A stretch of DNA of 64,000 nt from Candidatus Amarolinea dominans (GTDB taxonomy: Bacteria > Chloroflexota > Anaerolineae > SSC4 > Amarolineaceae): NCBI GenBank assembly GCA_016719785.1, contig JADJYJ010000001.1:558001-622000 (forward strand), read 5' to 3'. Below, piece after piece: positions 1 to 9,503 of this stretch. Both the position numbers and the translations under genes were made by a program. The first letter of the stretch is position 1. The number at the start of each line of letters is the position of its first letter. The notes below the pieces were generated by a model. That model was not told the DNA's origin. It did no database searches and worked only from the letters and a program-made list of their open reading frames with translations.

Positions 1-466
1 GCTTCAGAATGTGGAGTTCTGCCTCACTCATTGTCCCCTTCAGTCCCAACAAGAGCCGGTCGTTGAATTGCCGCGGATGGTAGACGCCGTCGTGGTCGGC
101 AATCAGCGTGTCGCATACAGCCGCCAAGTCAAGCAAATGATACCAGTCTCCGTTGTTCCGCGCAAGGCGCGATACTTCGTAGCCGATGATGATGCCGACC
201 CGCCCCATGCTGACTTCCGTCACCAGTCGCTGGAATCCGCTCCGACTTGCGCTGTCGCTGCCTGAGCGCCCTTGATCTTCGTCTATCACCTCGATGCGCT
301 CCGCCGACCACCCCAACCCAATCGCCCGCCCCACCATCTGCCGTTGGTTGACCTGGCTCTCCGGGTTGCGTACCACTTGCTGGAGCGTGGATTGCCGAAT
401 ATAGACGTAAGCCATCCGCGCCAAGTGCTTCTCGCTCACTTTGCTGGACCCTTCACGCTGGCTCAT
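1..466 (-). CDS. Large serine recombinase, N-terminal part (cut by window edge)
   Basis: Reading the reverse strand from the ATG at 466 gives an open frame that runs off the window start, so only about 155 N-terminal residues are present. It begins MSQREG and soon shows AYVYIRQST, whose Ser follows the Arg-Gln typical of the serine recombinase/resolvase catalytic domain. Further on come GRVGIIIGYEVSRLARN, carrying the conserved S-R-L-x-R catalytic segment, and GTMSEAELH. Family knowledge: such enzymes cut and rejoin DNA through a 5'-phosphoserine during transposition or integration. The start codon lies inside the end of the preceding small gene, so translation is probably coupled. The DNA-binding C-terminus lies outside the window, so transposase, integrase or orphan recombinase cannot be distinguished. 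Confidence 0.9.
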   Translation of the reverse strand, partial: MSQREGSSKVSEKHLARMAYVYIRQSTLQQVVRNPESQVNQRQMVGRAIGLGWSAERIEVIDEDQGRSGSDSASRSGFQRLVTEVSMGRVGIIIGYEVSRLARNNGDWYHLLDLAAVCDTLIADHDGVYHPRQFNDRLLLGLKGTMSEAELHILK

Positions 467-629
467 CGCACCGCTCCTCGTCCAGCCGCTCCCGGCAGAC
501 CTGCGCCACGATCCGACGCACGCGTTCCTGTTGCGCCTCCGTCATACTCCCCCACACTGCGCTTGGCGCCATCGGACTCGATGGCACCGGCCGCAGTTCC
601 GTCTGCTCCCCTCTCATCTGGGCATCCAT
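453..629 (-). CDS. Small recombinase-cassette protein (58 aa)
   Basis: A 58-residue frame starts at an ATG (629) preceded by a good AGGAGG ribosome-binding site about nine bases upstream and ends at 453, overlapping the recombinase start by 14 bases. The second half contains MTEAQQERVRRIVAQV followed by an Arg/Glu-rich helix; there is no signal peptide or membrane segment. Small basic or amphipathic proteins often sit directly ahead of this type of recombinase, but I do not recognise a named family. The overlap with the recombinase is the main reason to treat it as a real, co-translated gene. An accessory or DNA-binding role is inference. Confidence 0.6.
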   Translation of the reverse strand: MDAQMRGEQTELRPVPSSPMAPSAVWGSMTEAQQERVRRIVAQVCRERLDEERCDEPA

Positions 630-1014
630 CTGCTGCGTCCTCCTCTGGCCCGGCGATGATCGCCGTGTAGTGTGCCAGCAATTGTCGCACAGAATGCCAG
701 TCGAGGGGACACGAGGCATGTGGTTGCGCCAGGCTGCTCTGGTCGGTCACGCCCACAGGGAGCCAGCGGCGTATGCCAGGGGCCTGTTCGACCTCGAACC
801 AGGTTTGACCGGGTCTTTCGTGGGTCGCGAGCAGCGGCATCGTCCGTCCGCACAGGGGGTGGCGCGGGTCGGTGACGGTAATAACGTCCGCAGAGAAAAC
901 AGGTTGCGATGCTTGGGGTGTAGTTTGTTGGTTACAGCACGATGGTGTCGGCCTGCAGGAACCGCCCCAAGGCCGGGTCGTAGTAACGGGCGCCGTAGTA
1001 GTAGATGCCGGCAA
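463..1014 (-). CDS. Recombinase-cassette first ORF, start uncertain
   Basis: This frame carries VFSADVITVTDPRHPLCG, a sequence style I associate with a short protein encoded ahead of serine recombinases in many bacteria. It ends at 463, overlapping both the 58-aa gene and the recombinase start. The first 30 or so codons (1014 to about 925) are an out-of-frame reading of the RHS gene 3' end, and the last third looks like an out-of-frame reading of the 58-aa gene. The credible coding part is therefore about 915 to 640. No good ATG lies at its left boundary, so the gene may have lost its own start when the cassette joined the RHS gene. Function unknown. Confidence 0.45.
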   Translation of the reverse strand: MPASTTTAPVTTTRPWGGSCRPTPSCCNQQTTPQASQPVFSADVITVTDPRHPLCGRTMPLLATHERPGQTWFEVEQAPGIRRWLPVGVTDQSSLAQPHASCPLDWHSVRQLLAHYTAIIAGPEEDAADGCPDERGADGTAAGAIESDGAKRSVGEYDGGATGTRASDRGAGLPGAAGRGAVR

Positions 1015-4000
1015 TCACCGGGTCATGGGTCTGCCCGGTGTAGCGCCGTGCGGTGGGCAGGTCGCCAAACACCGGTGTGGTCTCCCCCCACGCTTCGTAG
1101 AAAGCAGACGCCACCAGCTCACCGTTGGCGCCGGCCGCCGTCGTCGTGCTGCCCAGGGTATCGCTCAACAGCCAGTGCAGCACATCGCTCGTTTCCGTCT
1201 GGGTGCGCATCGCCACGCGCACGCCGCCCGCGAAGTAGGTTTTCACTGAGCTGATCACGCTGCCCGCCGTCCGCTGCTCGAAGTGGTTGCCTGCGTAAAC
1301 CACGGTAGTGATGTTGGGGGCGCTGCCAAAACTGGCCTTCACCCGTTGCCCATCGGCGTCGTACACGAAAGTCGCCGCATCATCCCCGCTGATCCCCACC
1401 AGGTGATTCTCTGCATCGTAATCGAACCAGAAGACCTTTTCGCCCCCGATCACCTGCCGGCGCAGGTTCCCATTCTGGTCGTAGCAGTAGGTGGTCGGCC
1501 CGTAGGTCAGCGTCACGGCTGCTACCACGGCATGCGCTTTGGCCAATGCACCCTCAGGGCAATCGGCCGCCTGCGCGCCATAGCCGTAATCGTATCCCGG
1601 CGCACCCTCCGGATAGCGGGCAACCAGATTCCCTGTCTCCGCATACGCATACGATTCCAGTAGATAGGGTGTACCAGGGCTCATCAGATTTACGCGCGTC
1701 AGGCGGTCCAGGGCGTCGTACTGATAGCTGCGCCCGATTGGCGCCTCGGGGTCTGGCGTCCCGTAACTCACACGACTGACGTTGCCGACTACATCGTACC
1801 AATAATGTAACGATTGAACCTCGCCCGTTGGCGCACTCAATTTGTGCGTGTCGATGCTCCCTACGCGCCCACGTCCATTCACATCGGCCCAGCCGTAGTA
1901 CCAAAAACTTGTTTCCAGGATCGGTAGGCTTCCCAGGCGACGCTGGATCACTCGCCCCGCCTCGTCATAAGCCGTACCCTGCACATACTCAATCCCGCTG
2001 GCAGACATCCGGTTGACCAGGCCACGCGCGGTGTAATCCGTGTAGACCTGCTCGACCGTGGGTGTACCGGGGTATTTCAGCCACCGTTGGCGGTTGGCTG
2101 CGTCATACCCCCACTCGGTGATAAAGGTGCCTCCGCCACTCCCATTGATCACGCGCGCCTCTCGCGTCGTGCGGCCGCGCAGATCATACGCCCAGGTTGC
2201 CCGGTTACTCAAGGATCCATCGGCCAGGTACGCATCGGCCCGCGTGCGCCGTCCCAGGCTGGCGCCAGAGCCAGCTTCGTCATACCCGTAGCTCGCCATG
2301 ATGCCATCTTGTCCGGTGAAGGCAGGTATTGTGGCAGGGCAGTTGGTGTCACTTCGATAATGTTTGCCTTGCAGGCGATAGACACCATCGTAGTACGAAC
2401 ACGTGTATTGACCACGGGCATCCATTTGCCTGACCAGGTTGCCCACCGGGTCATAGCTGTATTGCCAGTTGCCCATATCCGGGTCGTGCATGGCCACCTT
2501 GTGCCCCAGTGGATCGTAAGCCATCGTCGTTGTGACACCAGTGGTGTCTGTCACAACTGTCAGGTGGCCCAACACATCATAGGCGTAGTTCGTGGTTGCA
2601 TACAGGCTGACCGTTGGCACAGTACCTGTATATTCGCGCACCTGTGTCAATTGTTCAAACGCATCGCTTGCGTAGCTGCGTTGATGGCCGTTTTCGTCCA
2701 CGACGGTATGTGTCCAACGGTCATAACTCGTGACGACCGCCGTTCCATCCGTTTGCGTCACCTGAATGATGCGGCCCAGGGTATCATAAGCGTACTGGGT
2801 TGCCGGTTGACCCCAGTCCGGTGCCAGGTAAGCGCCGGGCACGGCCGATCCCAGGTAGGGAATGCTCTCTTTTGCCAATTGTCCCATGACATGGTAAATG
2901 CGGTTGCTCACAATGACTTGGTCAATCGCATCGCCTTCACCTTGGATTTGGATCAGTCGTCCCGCACCATCGAAGAAACGCCATGACTCGAGATAGGCCG
3001 ATGGATTGGCGCCCCCCAGGTCCTCCCGTTGCTTGACGTAGACCAGGCTGGGGGTGTTAGTGAAGCCCAGGGTATAGGTCACCTCCACGGTCGGCGCATG
3101 CGTGCCCTGGGTCTCGCCCGGCTGCCAGGTCTTCACCAGGCGCCCAAAGGCATCATACTCATGCGCCGTGATCGCACCGTTCGGGTCGGTTACGTTCAGC
3201 ACGTTACCGGTGCCTGGATCAACTTGCGTGCTCGTCGTATGTCCCAGGGCATCCGTTACTGTTGTTGCGTAGCCGTACACAGGATGGTAGCCGGTTGTTG
3301 TGCTGTGGTTATTGGCATCTGTCATCACCGTTGGCCGACCGTAGGCATCATACTGGGTTGTCGTTACGTGATAGTTGCCTGGATCGGTATAGTTGGCGGA
3401 GATGGTATGATAGCGCGCCACACCGGTTTGATTGCCCTTGGTCGGTGTGCCGCTGAAGAAAGCCAGGCCATCATAGGCATAAGCCGTCATCGCTTTTTCG
3501 GTGCCGTCGGCCGTGCGCACGCTGCCCACAAACAACCTCTCCCACATCGGCCGGTCAACGATATAAGCCGTCGTATTCGCAAAAAAGGCTCGGTCAACCA
3601 GGCGATCGTCGGTAGATATGGCCGTATCGCCCTCTTGAACCTCACGGGTGACGTTACCATAGCTATCGTAGGTGATCGTGGCACGCGTCTGCTTGGGGTT
3701 TGCACCATTGGCATCGTATGTCCAGGCGGTGACTGCGGACGGCGCCATAAAGTAGGCGCCATCCAGGCCGCTGCCGCCCGTCAACACGGCGTAGTAGTCG
3801 GTCACCTGGCGCGAGAATAAGGCGCCACCCGCCGCAAAGGTGCGCACCTCATATTCTCGACCTCGCAGCCAATTGCTATCGGTAAGCGTCGTGCCATCGC
3901 TGCGCGCCACCGTGGCGCTAAAACTGCCGCCGGATACCCCCAAACGGTCGCCATCCATCCCTCGGAAGAAGCGATGCTCATGGGAACTCCCATCGGCCTC

Positions 4001-6021
4001 GCCTACCGTCACGATGTTGTACCCGCGCACGTCGAACCAGTAGTCCTTGGCGCAATTCGACCCGCCGCCCGGGCACGCGCCATTCACCGCCGGTAGCCGG
4101 TTGTCATCGTAGTAGTGCGAAATGTGCGGCGTGTAGGTGAAGGTGGTGATGCGCGGCGAACTCGCTAGGCCATCGTTCCAGGCCTGTTGCGTCACCTTGT
4201 ACTTGCGCCAAATGACCCAGCCACCGCTGCCAGTGTAGGGGTCCCAGGCCACGAAGCAATCGTAGGGCGGGCGAATGTTGTTACCCAAGGTGGTTGGGCA
4301 ATCGCTGGCGTAACTGAAGCTGACACTGCCTCCCAATTCATTGGTAACCTGGCTCAAGCGACTCATGAACATGGGTGACACGCCCGCCGGGTGATTGTTG
4401 CGGTTCTTCAACCAGGTGTAGGTATAGGTGGTGGGTGGCAGACTTTGTGCGCCGTCAGGCGTGCGTCGGGTGACATTGCTCAACTCCAATTTCTTCTGGC
4501 TACCATCGCCATCACTGTCGGGGGGCGGCGTCGGAAAGCTGTAAGCCAGGTCCCAACGATTGATGCTGCGCCAGGTATTGTTTTCCCAACTGAATGTGGT
4601 GATGCGACTCAGCTTCAACTTGCTCCAAAAACTGGGATAGCTCTTGGTACAGGTGCCAGTGGCGCCGCATTGCAGATCCCCCGGCGTATCGGGATAGTCG
4701 GCCGGCCACAGGCATGCGCCTGTGCAGCGATTCTGAGTGAGAAATTCTGCCTGTGCGGTTGGCAGCACACCGGCGTCATTCGCACGTTTGGCGTACTCGA
4801 TACGGGCTGGATTCCCCGCCCGCACATACAGACGGCGTAAAAACGTACGGGCGTTGTAGTAGTTAGTCTCCTGATTGTAGAAGAAGGTGACAACGTTGCC
4901 GTCAGTGTCCTCGATACGATCGAGATTCCACTGCCAGGCTTTGTTGCACACCCGGTAGGGGTCCGCCGCGCAGATGCTCAGGTCGTAAACGGGCACGAAG
5001 AATGTCGAGTCCAGGTCAGATCCGGAAGTCACTTCCCCGTACTCAGCGCCGAAACGATACTTCGTACCGTCGGGTGTCGTGACTTGCCAGTATTCCTTAT
5101 TCGTATCTGGGTGGTTAGGGTTTGCCGATGTGAGTCGCGTAACCTTCCAGTACGGATCAGCCTGCAGCTTGAACTGGCCGGAGCCAAGATTGATCAGCCG
5201 CGAACTTACCCCGTTCAAGATCAGGTGATACTCCGAGTTAGCCAGGCACAAGTCGCCTGGCGCCTGTGCCGAATTACAGGTGACCATGCGGCGCACGATG
5301 TACCCGGTCCCCAGGTTCCAGCCGATACCCGCCCAGCCAGGCTGATTGTTCTTGTTGGTATGCATCCCATCGATGCCTGCGCTGTCGTAGGTCAACGCCA
5401 GGTCTGGTGTAGGGCCGGCTTGCCCTGCGGGCACAGGAAAGTGGTAGCTGGCCGTGGCGCTGCCCATGTAGAGGCCTACCTGGTAGTCGCCCAGATCGCC
5501 GGAGGGCTGTACGGCAAAGTCGCCGTCACCGCTGGTGGTTGTGGTTGCCAGCATTATGCGGCCCATGTGCGGCAGTGATGCCCTGATTGTCTTATGCTCC
5601 TGATCCACCCGACGCGGCAGTTCTTGCCAGATCGGGCTGTGGGGCGGAAGGGCGTCTTCACGATCTGTTGCCGCGTCCACCGTCTCGTTCAAGGGGCGCT
5701 CGAAGAAAAGGGCGAGTCGGCCTTCCGCATCCGCGCCAAAAGGAATTGCGAGACCGGTGTAGTCGAGGGTGAGGGTGAAGGGGGCGGATATGGCGGTTTG
5801 CGCCGTGTCGCCTGGCGATGCTGCGGCACTCAGTTCAAAAACCAGGCCAAAGGGCGATATCTCCGCTGCCTCTGGCAGGGGTTGATAGCGCACCGTCACT
5901 CTGCTCTTCGGCGGCAAAGAGAAATCGAGACGCACGCGGCCGGCGGCCAGAGATACGGTTGGCGTGTCGGCGCCTATCGTAAAGTAGATAGAAAAGAGAA
6001 AATAGAAGAGCGGCGTAACAT
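932..6021 (-). CDS. RHS/YD-repeat protein with SpvB/TcdB-like N-terminal region, truncated C-terminus
   Basis: This is a giant secreted RHS protein. The N-terminal third contains a SpvB/insecticidal-toxin-like region (YHFPVPAGQAGPTPDLALTY, then GWAGIGWNLGTGYIV). The rest is YD repeats (YDPLGHKVA, YDAFGRL, YDALDRLTRVN) forming the usual shell, ending with the RHS core signature YYGARYYDPALGRFLQAD. Family members continue past QADT with an N-R-Y-x-Y motif and a variable toxin tip; here a stop follows three residues later, where the recombinase cassette begins, so the tip is missing. The open frame extends back to 6277, but a strong promoter (6179-6207) lies inside that stretch. The only ATG with a good ribosome-binding site (6021, AAAGGAG at 6031-6037) is in another frame for 15 codons. 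I place the start there and suspect a leader frameshift. Confidence 0.85.
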
Positions 6022-6178
6022 GACAACGGACTCCTTTCGTGCAGCAATCGAAGCGGATGGGGTCAGGGACATTTTCCTGACTGCTGAAGGAGGTCGCGGG
6101 CGGGAGCGGTCTCTCGCCGGGGACTTCCGAATTCGGGAGGCGACTCGGAAAGCGGGGGGCAGGCTTGTGGCTGGTCAC

Positions 6179-6207
6179 AGCATACCACGGCCGCGGCGAT
6201 CTGTCAA
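6179..6207 (-). promoter_or_regulatory. Sigma-70-type promoter for the RHS gene
   Basis: On the reverse strand TTGACA (6207-6202) is followed after exactly 17 bases by TATGCT (6184-6179). It lies about 160 bases upstream of the ribosome-binding site at 6031-6037, leaving a long 5' leader. It argues against the start codon at 6277. Confidence 0.75.
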
Positions 6208-6251
6208 GAGGTAAAATTTGGGCGCAGCAATTCTGAATTGGGCGGACGATT

Positions 6252-6485
6252 GACCACAAGGAACGCATAGAACACAAAGCAACGGCAGAAGATTCGCAGA
6301 TTGGCGGCGTCTTTGCGCTCTTTGTGTTCTATGTGGCAAAAATCCGCCCAGCTTTCTCTGCCACGAATTTCACTAATTTGCACGAATTCCAGGGCCTTTT
6401 CGTGTCAATTCGTGCAATTCGTGGCAAGAATCCGCCCAGCTTTCTCTGCCACGAATTTTACTAATTTTCACGAAGTGGTTTCGTC
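6252..6485. repeat. Cluster of short inverted and direct repeats
   Basis: The gap between the RHS gene and the next gene holds an inverted pair around CACAAAG/CTTTGTGTTCTATGTGG (6252-6340). It also has a directly repeated block of about 37 bp (GCCCAGCTTTCTCTGCCACG at about 6350 and 6430), with CACGAATT arms that can fold back. No coding frame is convincing. It is probably an imperfect ERIC-like intergenic element. Confidence 0.6.
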
Positions 6486-6991
6486 AGTGGCTGTCTGCTT
6501 GTTCCATGACCGAGCCGCCACCCCACCCAGGCAAAACCCACGATGGCCAGGAGCGAAGGGCCGACCAGCCAGAAGAAGAAGAGGTAGTAGCCAGCAAGGC
6601 CCGGTTTGGCCGGATCAATCAGCCCCTCGTTGAGGGTCAGCAGGGCGATGGCTGCGACCAGCAGCCCCAGGCTGGCGCCAATGGCCGCACGACCCATGTC
6701 GTTGATGTGATCGTGCAGCGGGATGAAGATCGCGCCCAGCAGCGTGCCGCCTACCAGGCCCAGGAGCGCGGCCGGCGCGATGCCGAGCACGAATGCGAAC
6801 GGCCCGGCGCACAGGGACAGCAGAGTCACGCCGACCAGGGCGTCCAGCAGGCGGCCGTTGTTGCTGTTGGTCAACAGCAGCCAAAAGGCCAGCGCGGGAA
6901 CGGCCAGGGCCGCATAGATCGAAGCCAGGACCACGCCGGTCAGGGCGCCGAGCGATGCCCCACGTGTGACCAGGCGCCACGGTTGCTGCAT
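6461..6991 (-). CDS. Hypothetical multi-pass membrane protein
   Basis: A 176-residue protein dominated by hydrophobic stretches: about residues 14-45, 52-85, 100-120 and 140-160, giving four probable transmembrane helices. The C-terminus is basic and soluble (GHGTSRQPLTKPLREN). I chose the ATG at 6991 because it has GAAAGGAAA about ten bases upstream; the longer TTG start at 7012 would place that site inside the gene. No catalytic motif or named family is recognisable. It is followed upstream on the same strand by the sulfotransferase gene ending at 7019, so the two may be co-transcribed. Role unknown. Confidence 0.65.
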   Translation of the reverse strand: MQQPWRLVTRGASLGALTGVVLASIYAALAVPALAFWLLLTNSNNGRLLDALVGVTLLSLCAGPFAFVLGIAPAALLGLVGGTLLGAIFIPLHDHINDMGRAAIGASLGLLVAAIALLTLNEGLIDPAKPGLAGYYLFFFWLVGPSLLAIVGFAWVGWRLGHGTSRQPLTKPLREN

Positions 6992-7018
6992 GACCGTTCT
7001 GTTTCCTTTCAAGTCAAG

Positions 7019-7624
7019 TCAGGCGGCGCGATTGCGATACAGGGTTCGATCAACGGCCGCCAGCATCTGTTCACTATCCAGGCGTTGGTCGAGGAAGCGG
7101 TTGATCTGCGCAAGGAAGGGTGACGGCGCGGCGATCATCTCGTTGTAGTTCACATAGAGCACCGCGATGTTGGGCTGGCCGGCCAGCCAGGCCTCGACTT
7201 TCTGCAGATGCTTTTGGAAAAGGCGCGTCAACTCCGCGTCATCAATGCGGGCCGGGTCTTCCCCGCGATGGATGAGCATCTTGCGCTGTGAGGCCAGCGT
7301 CTCGGCCAGGGTGCGCTGCATGAAGATGACCTTGTAGCGCTGGTTGGACGGCAGATGCTCCAGCAGGGCCGAAATGATCTTGATCGCCTTGCCCTGCGCC
7401 TCGCTCATCCAGGCGCCGTCGCCATCCTTCAGGCGCTTGACTCGCTCCACCTCGAAGTAACCGCGTGGGTTGTCGGCATCGGCCTGGCGAATGGCGTCGG
7501 TCATCGCGCTCAGCCCGCCGGCCGCCAGCATCTGCATCATCATGGAGGTGCCGGAGCGCGGCAGGCCGGAAACGACGGTGACATAGGTTGGTGTTTGTTG
7601 GGTTTGGGTGTGGGTGAAGCTCAT
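7019..7624 (-). CDS. Sulfotransferase-family P-loop protein
   Basis: This 201-residue protein begins with a beta strand and a phosphate-binding loop, VVSGLPRSGTSMMMQML (about residues 16-32), which matches the 5'-PSB (PAPS-binding) loop of the sulfotransferase superfamily. The middle holds KVIFMQRTLAETLASQRKML, equivalent to the 3'-phosphate-binding segment, and the end has VLYVNYNEMIAAP. Family role: transfer of sulfate from PAPS to a hydroxyl or amine. It is shorter than typical sulfotransferases (250-300 aa), so substrate and activity are uncertain. No signal peptide is seen, so it is probably cytoplasmic. The 131-bp gap upstream contains a large hairpin. Confidence 0.8.
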   Translation of the reverse strand: MSFTHTQTQQTPTYVTVVSGLPRSGTSMMMQMLAAGGLSAMTDAIRQADADNPRGYFEVERVKRLKDGDGAWMSEAQGKAIKIISALLEHLPSNQRYKVIFMQRTLAETLASQRKMLIHRGEDPARIDDAELTRLFQKHLQKVEAWLAGQPNIAVLYVNYNEMIAAPSPFLAQINRFLDQRLDSEQMLAAVDRTLYRNRAA

Positions 7625-7654
7625 TCCTGGCAGTCCTTAGTCCTCTCCTCAGGT

Positions 7655-7718
7655 CCTCAACCCCTGACCCCTTCTCCTCTCCGCCATACTGGAGAGGAGA
7701 AGGGGGAAGGGGTTGAGG
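7655..7718. repeat. Long near-perfect hairpin (about 27-bp arms)
   Basis: CCTCAACCCC...CTCCTCTCC and its inverse GGAGAGGAG...GGGGTTGAGG flank an 8-base loop between two genes on the same strand. It could act as a terminator or attenuator, but the sequence is purine/pyrimidine biased and resembles a REP-like intergenic repeat. There is no T-tract on either side. Confidence 0.7.
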
Positions 7719-7755
7719 AGAGCATCTTGTTATATCGGCTGGCGGGGGGGAGCCA

Positions 7756-9183
7756 TCACTGTGTGACTGTGGGCGCCGTCTGCGGGCCTTGCTGAGCACC
7801 GGTTAGAATCTCGGTCAGGGCCTGGTCGAACTGCTCGTAGGGCAGCGCGCCCGGGATGCGGGTTCCCTGCCCGTCCTTGATGAGGAAGAAGTTGGGCGTG
7901 CCACGCACCTGCGCCTGCTGCCCCAAGTCCAGGCCATCCTGCACCTTCGCTTCCATCTGGCCTGAATCGAGGCACTCGTTGAACTTGCCGGCGTCAAGGC
8001 CCAGGTCCTGCGCGTAGGTCTTGAAGATCTCCGTCGCGTTGCTCTTGCCGGACCACAGCGCCTGTTTGCTAAACAGCACATCGTGCATCTCCCAGAATTT
8101 GCCCTGGGTCGCGGCGCACTCCGAAGCCTCGGCCGCCTTGGGCGCCTGGGGATGGATGGGCAGCGGGAAATGCACGAACACCATGCGCACCAGATCCTTA
8201 TCTACCCAGTTCGTGTCAATCTCGGGTTCCGCTTGCTGGTAGTGCTGCAGGCAGTAGGGGCACTGAAAGTCCGAGAACTCGATGATGAGAATCGGTGCTG
8301 CGCTGTTACCCCGGTAATGATAGCCGCTGTAGGTCAGGCCAGGGTGTGCCGGGTCAGGGGCAAAGGGGTCAACACCCTGCGGGAGCGGCGTCGGCGTGGG
8401 TGCGGGCAGTTGACCAGACTGCGCCTTGCTAATGGTCTGCTGAAAGACCTCGAACGACTGCGCGCCGGAGACAAACCAGGCGTTGATGAAGAAGGCCGGC
8501 GTGCCGGTGACGCCGCTCTGCGCGCCTTCCTGCAGGTCTTTGGCGACCTCGGCCGCGAACTGGCCCGAATCAAGGCATTCATTGAACGCGGCGCTGTCGA
8601 GGCCAAGATCAACCGCGTATTCCTTGAAGATCTCCGGCGCTTCGGTCTTGCCCGACCAGGCCTGCTGCAAGGCAAACAGCTTGTCGTGCATGGCCCAGAA
8701 CTGCTGCTGCGCGCCCGCGCACTGCGCCGCTTCGGCCGCCTTGGCCGCCTGTGGGTGAATGCTGTTCAGCGGGAAATCCTTGAACACATGCTTGACCAGC
8801 CCCTTTTTGACGTACTGATCTTCGATGAGCGGCGCGGTCTGCGAGACATGGCGCGAGCAGAACGGGCACTGGTAATCGGAAAATTCGACCAGCGTCACCG
8901 GCGCGTTGGGATCGCCGCGGAACCAATCGCCCTCGGCGGTCTGGCCTTCGGTTACCGCGGCCGGATCGCCGACCGATTTGACGGCCGGCACGTTAGTGGG
9001 TGTGGCGGCCGCCGCCGGTTGAGGCTGGCCGCCTGTCGCCGCCGCGACCGGCGCGGCCGTGGCCTGGTCCGCACCAGGGTTTTGGGGGCTTGTCTGCGTA
9101 CACGCGCCGAGCAGCAGGAGCAGCGCGCCGGTCACCAGCAGCCACCCCGGTACACGCCTTGTGGATTCATAAAATCGTTTCAT
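7756..9183 (-). CDS. Lipoprotein with two tandem DsbA/thioredoxin-like domains
   Basis: A 475-residue exported protein. From the ATG at 9183 it has a lipoprotein signal (basic start, hydrophobic run, LLLLLGAC with the lipobox Cys near residue 28) and a Pro/Ala/Thr linker. Two homologous DsbA-like domains follow, the first with FSDYQCPFCSRH and the second with FSDFQCPYCLQH, each with its own CxxC active site, an inserted helical segment (FWAMHDKLF / FWEMHDVLF) and the cis-Pro region (GTPAFFINAW / GTPNFFLIKDG). Family role: thiol oxidation or isomerisation of extracytoplasmic proteins. The frame stays open to 9336, but the extra residues come from a low-complexity repeat, so I reject that start. 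Two fused domains in one chain is unusual; known relatives have one. Confidence 0.88.
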   Translation of the reverse strand: MKRFYESTRRVPGWLLVTGALLLLLGACTQTSPQNPGADQATAAPVAAATGGQPQPAAAATPTNVPAVKSVGDPAAVTEGQTAEGDWFRGDPNAPVTLVEFSDYQCPFCSRHVSQTAPLIEDQYVKKGLVKHVFKDFPLNSIHPQAAKAAEAAQCAGAQQQFWAMHDKLFALQQAWSGKTEAPEIFKEYAVDLGLDSAAFNECLDSGQFAAEVAKDLQEGAQSGVTGTPAFFINAWFVSGAQSFEVFQQTISKAQSGQLPAPTPTPLPQGVDPFAPDPAHPGLTYSGYHYRGNSAAPILIIEFSDFQCPYCLQHYQQAEPEIDTNWVDKDLVRMVFVHFPLPIHPQAPKAAEASECAATQGKFWEMHDVLFSKQALWSGKSNATEIFKTYAQDLGLDAGKFNECLDSGQMEAKVQDGLDLGQQAQVRGTPNFFLIKDGQGTRIPGALPYEQFDQALTEILTGAQQGPQTAPTVTQ

Positions 9184-9187
9184 AAGA

Positions 9188-9244
9188 TTGACTTTCTTTC
9201 GGCTTTCTCTTGACTTTCTCTTGACTTTCTTTCGGTTTTCTTTC
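9188..9244. repeat. Short direct repeats (TTGACTTTCT-type) upstream of the DsbA-like gene
   Basis: Four imperfect copies of a 10-14-bp unit containing GACTTTCT lie immediately upstream of the ATG at 9183. They keep the frame open artificially. Some copies contain TTGACT, but no well-spaced -10 box is evident on the coding strand, so a regulatory role is speculative. Confidence 0.5.
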
Positions 9245-9414
9245 ACCACCACTCGTTGCGTCAAGCCGGTCACGCCCGCGCGGCCCCATGAATTTACTGC
9301 GGTGAACCACTGTTTGATGTAGGCCCAATTCCGCAACGATTTTCCCTCACCGGGCGCCCACGAAAAGGCCTGTGGGACTGTGGGAAGAAAGTCCCGGTTT
9401 TTGCCAGCCGCAAT

Positions 9415-9443
9415 TTGGGCTTTCAGCGCGCTTGTGTTAGACT
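9415..9443 (+). promoter_or_regulatory. Likely promoter of the GHL10-like gene
   Basis: TTGGGC (9415-9420) and TAGACT (9438-9443) are separated by 17 bases and lie about 60 bp upstream of the start at 9504. Both boxes are imperfect, so this is a moderate call. Confidence 0.4.
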
Positions 9444-9503
9444 CCGGCAGCAGAATGGCGCCCCAGTTGGTGGCCTATGATACCACAGGAGTCAAAAATC
9501 GCC

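Noticed and set aside
6022..6277. RHS start at 6277
   Set aside because: A near-consensus promoter lies inside this stretch and the only good ribosome-binding site is at 6031-6037.
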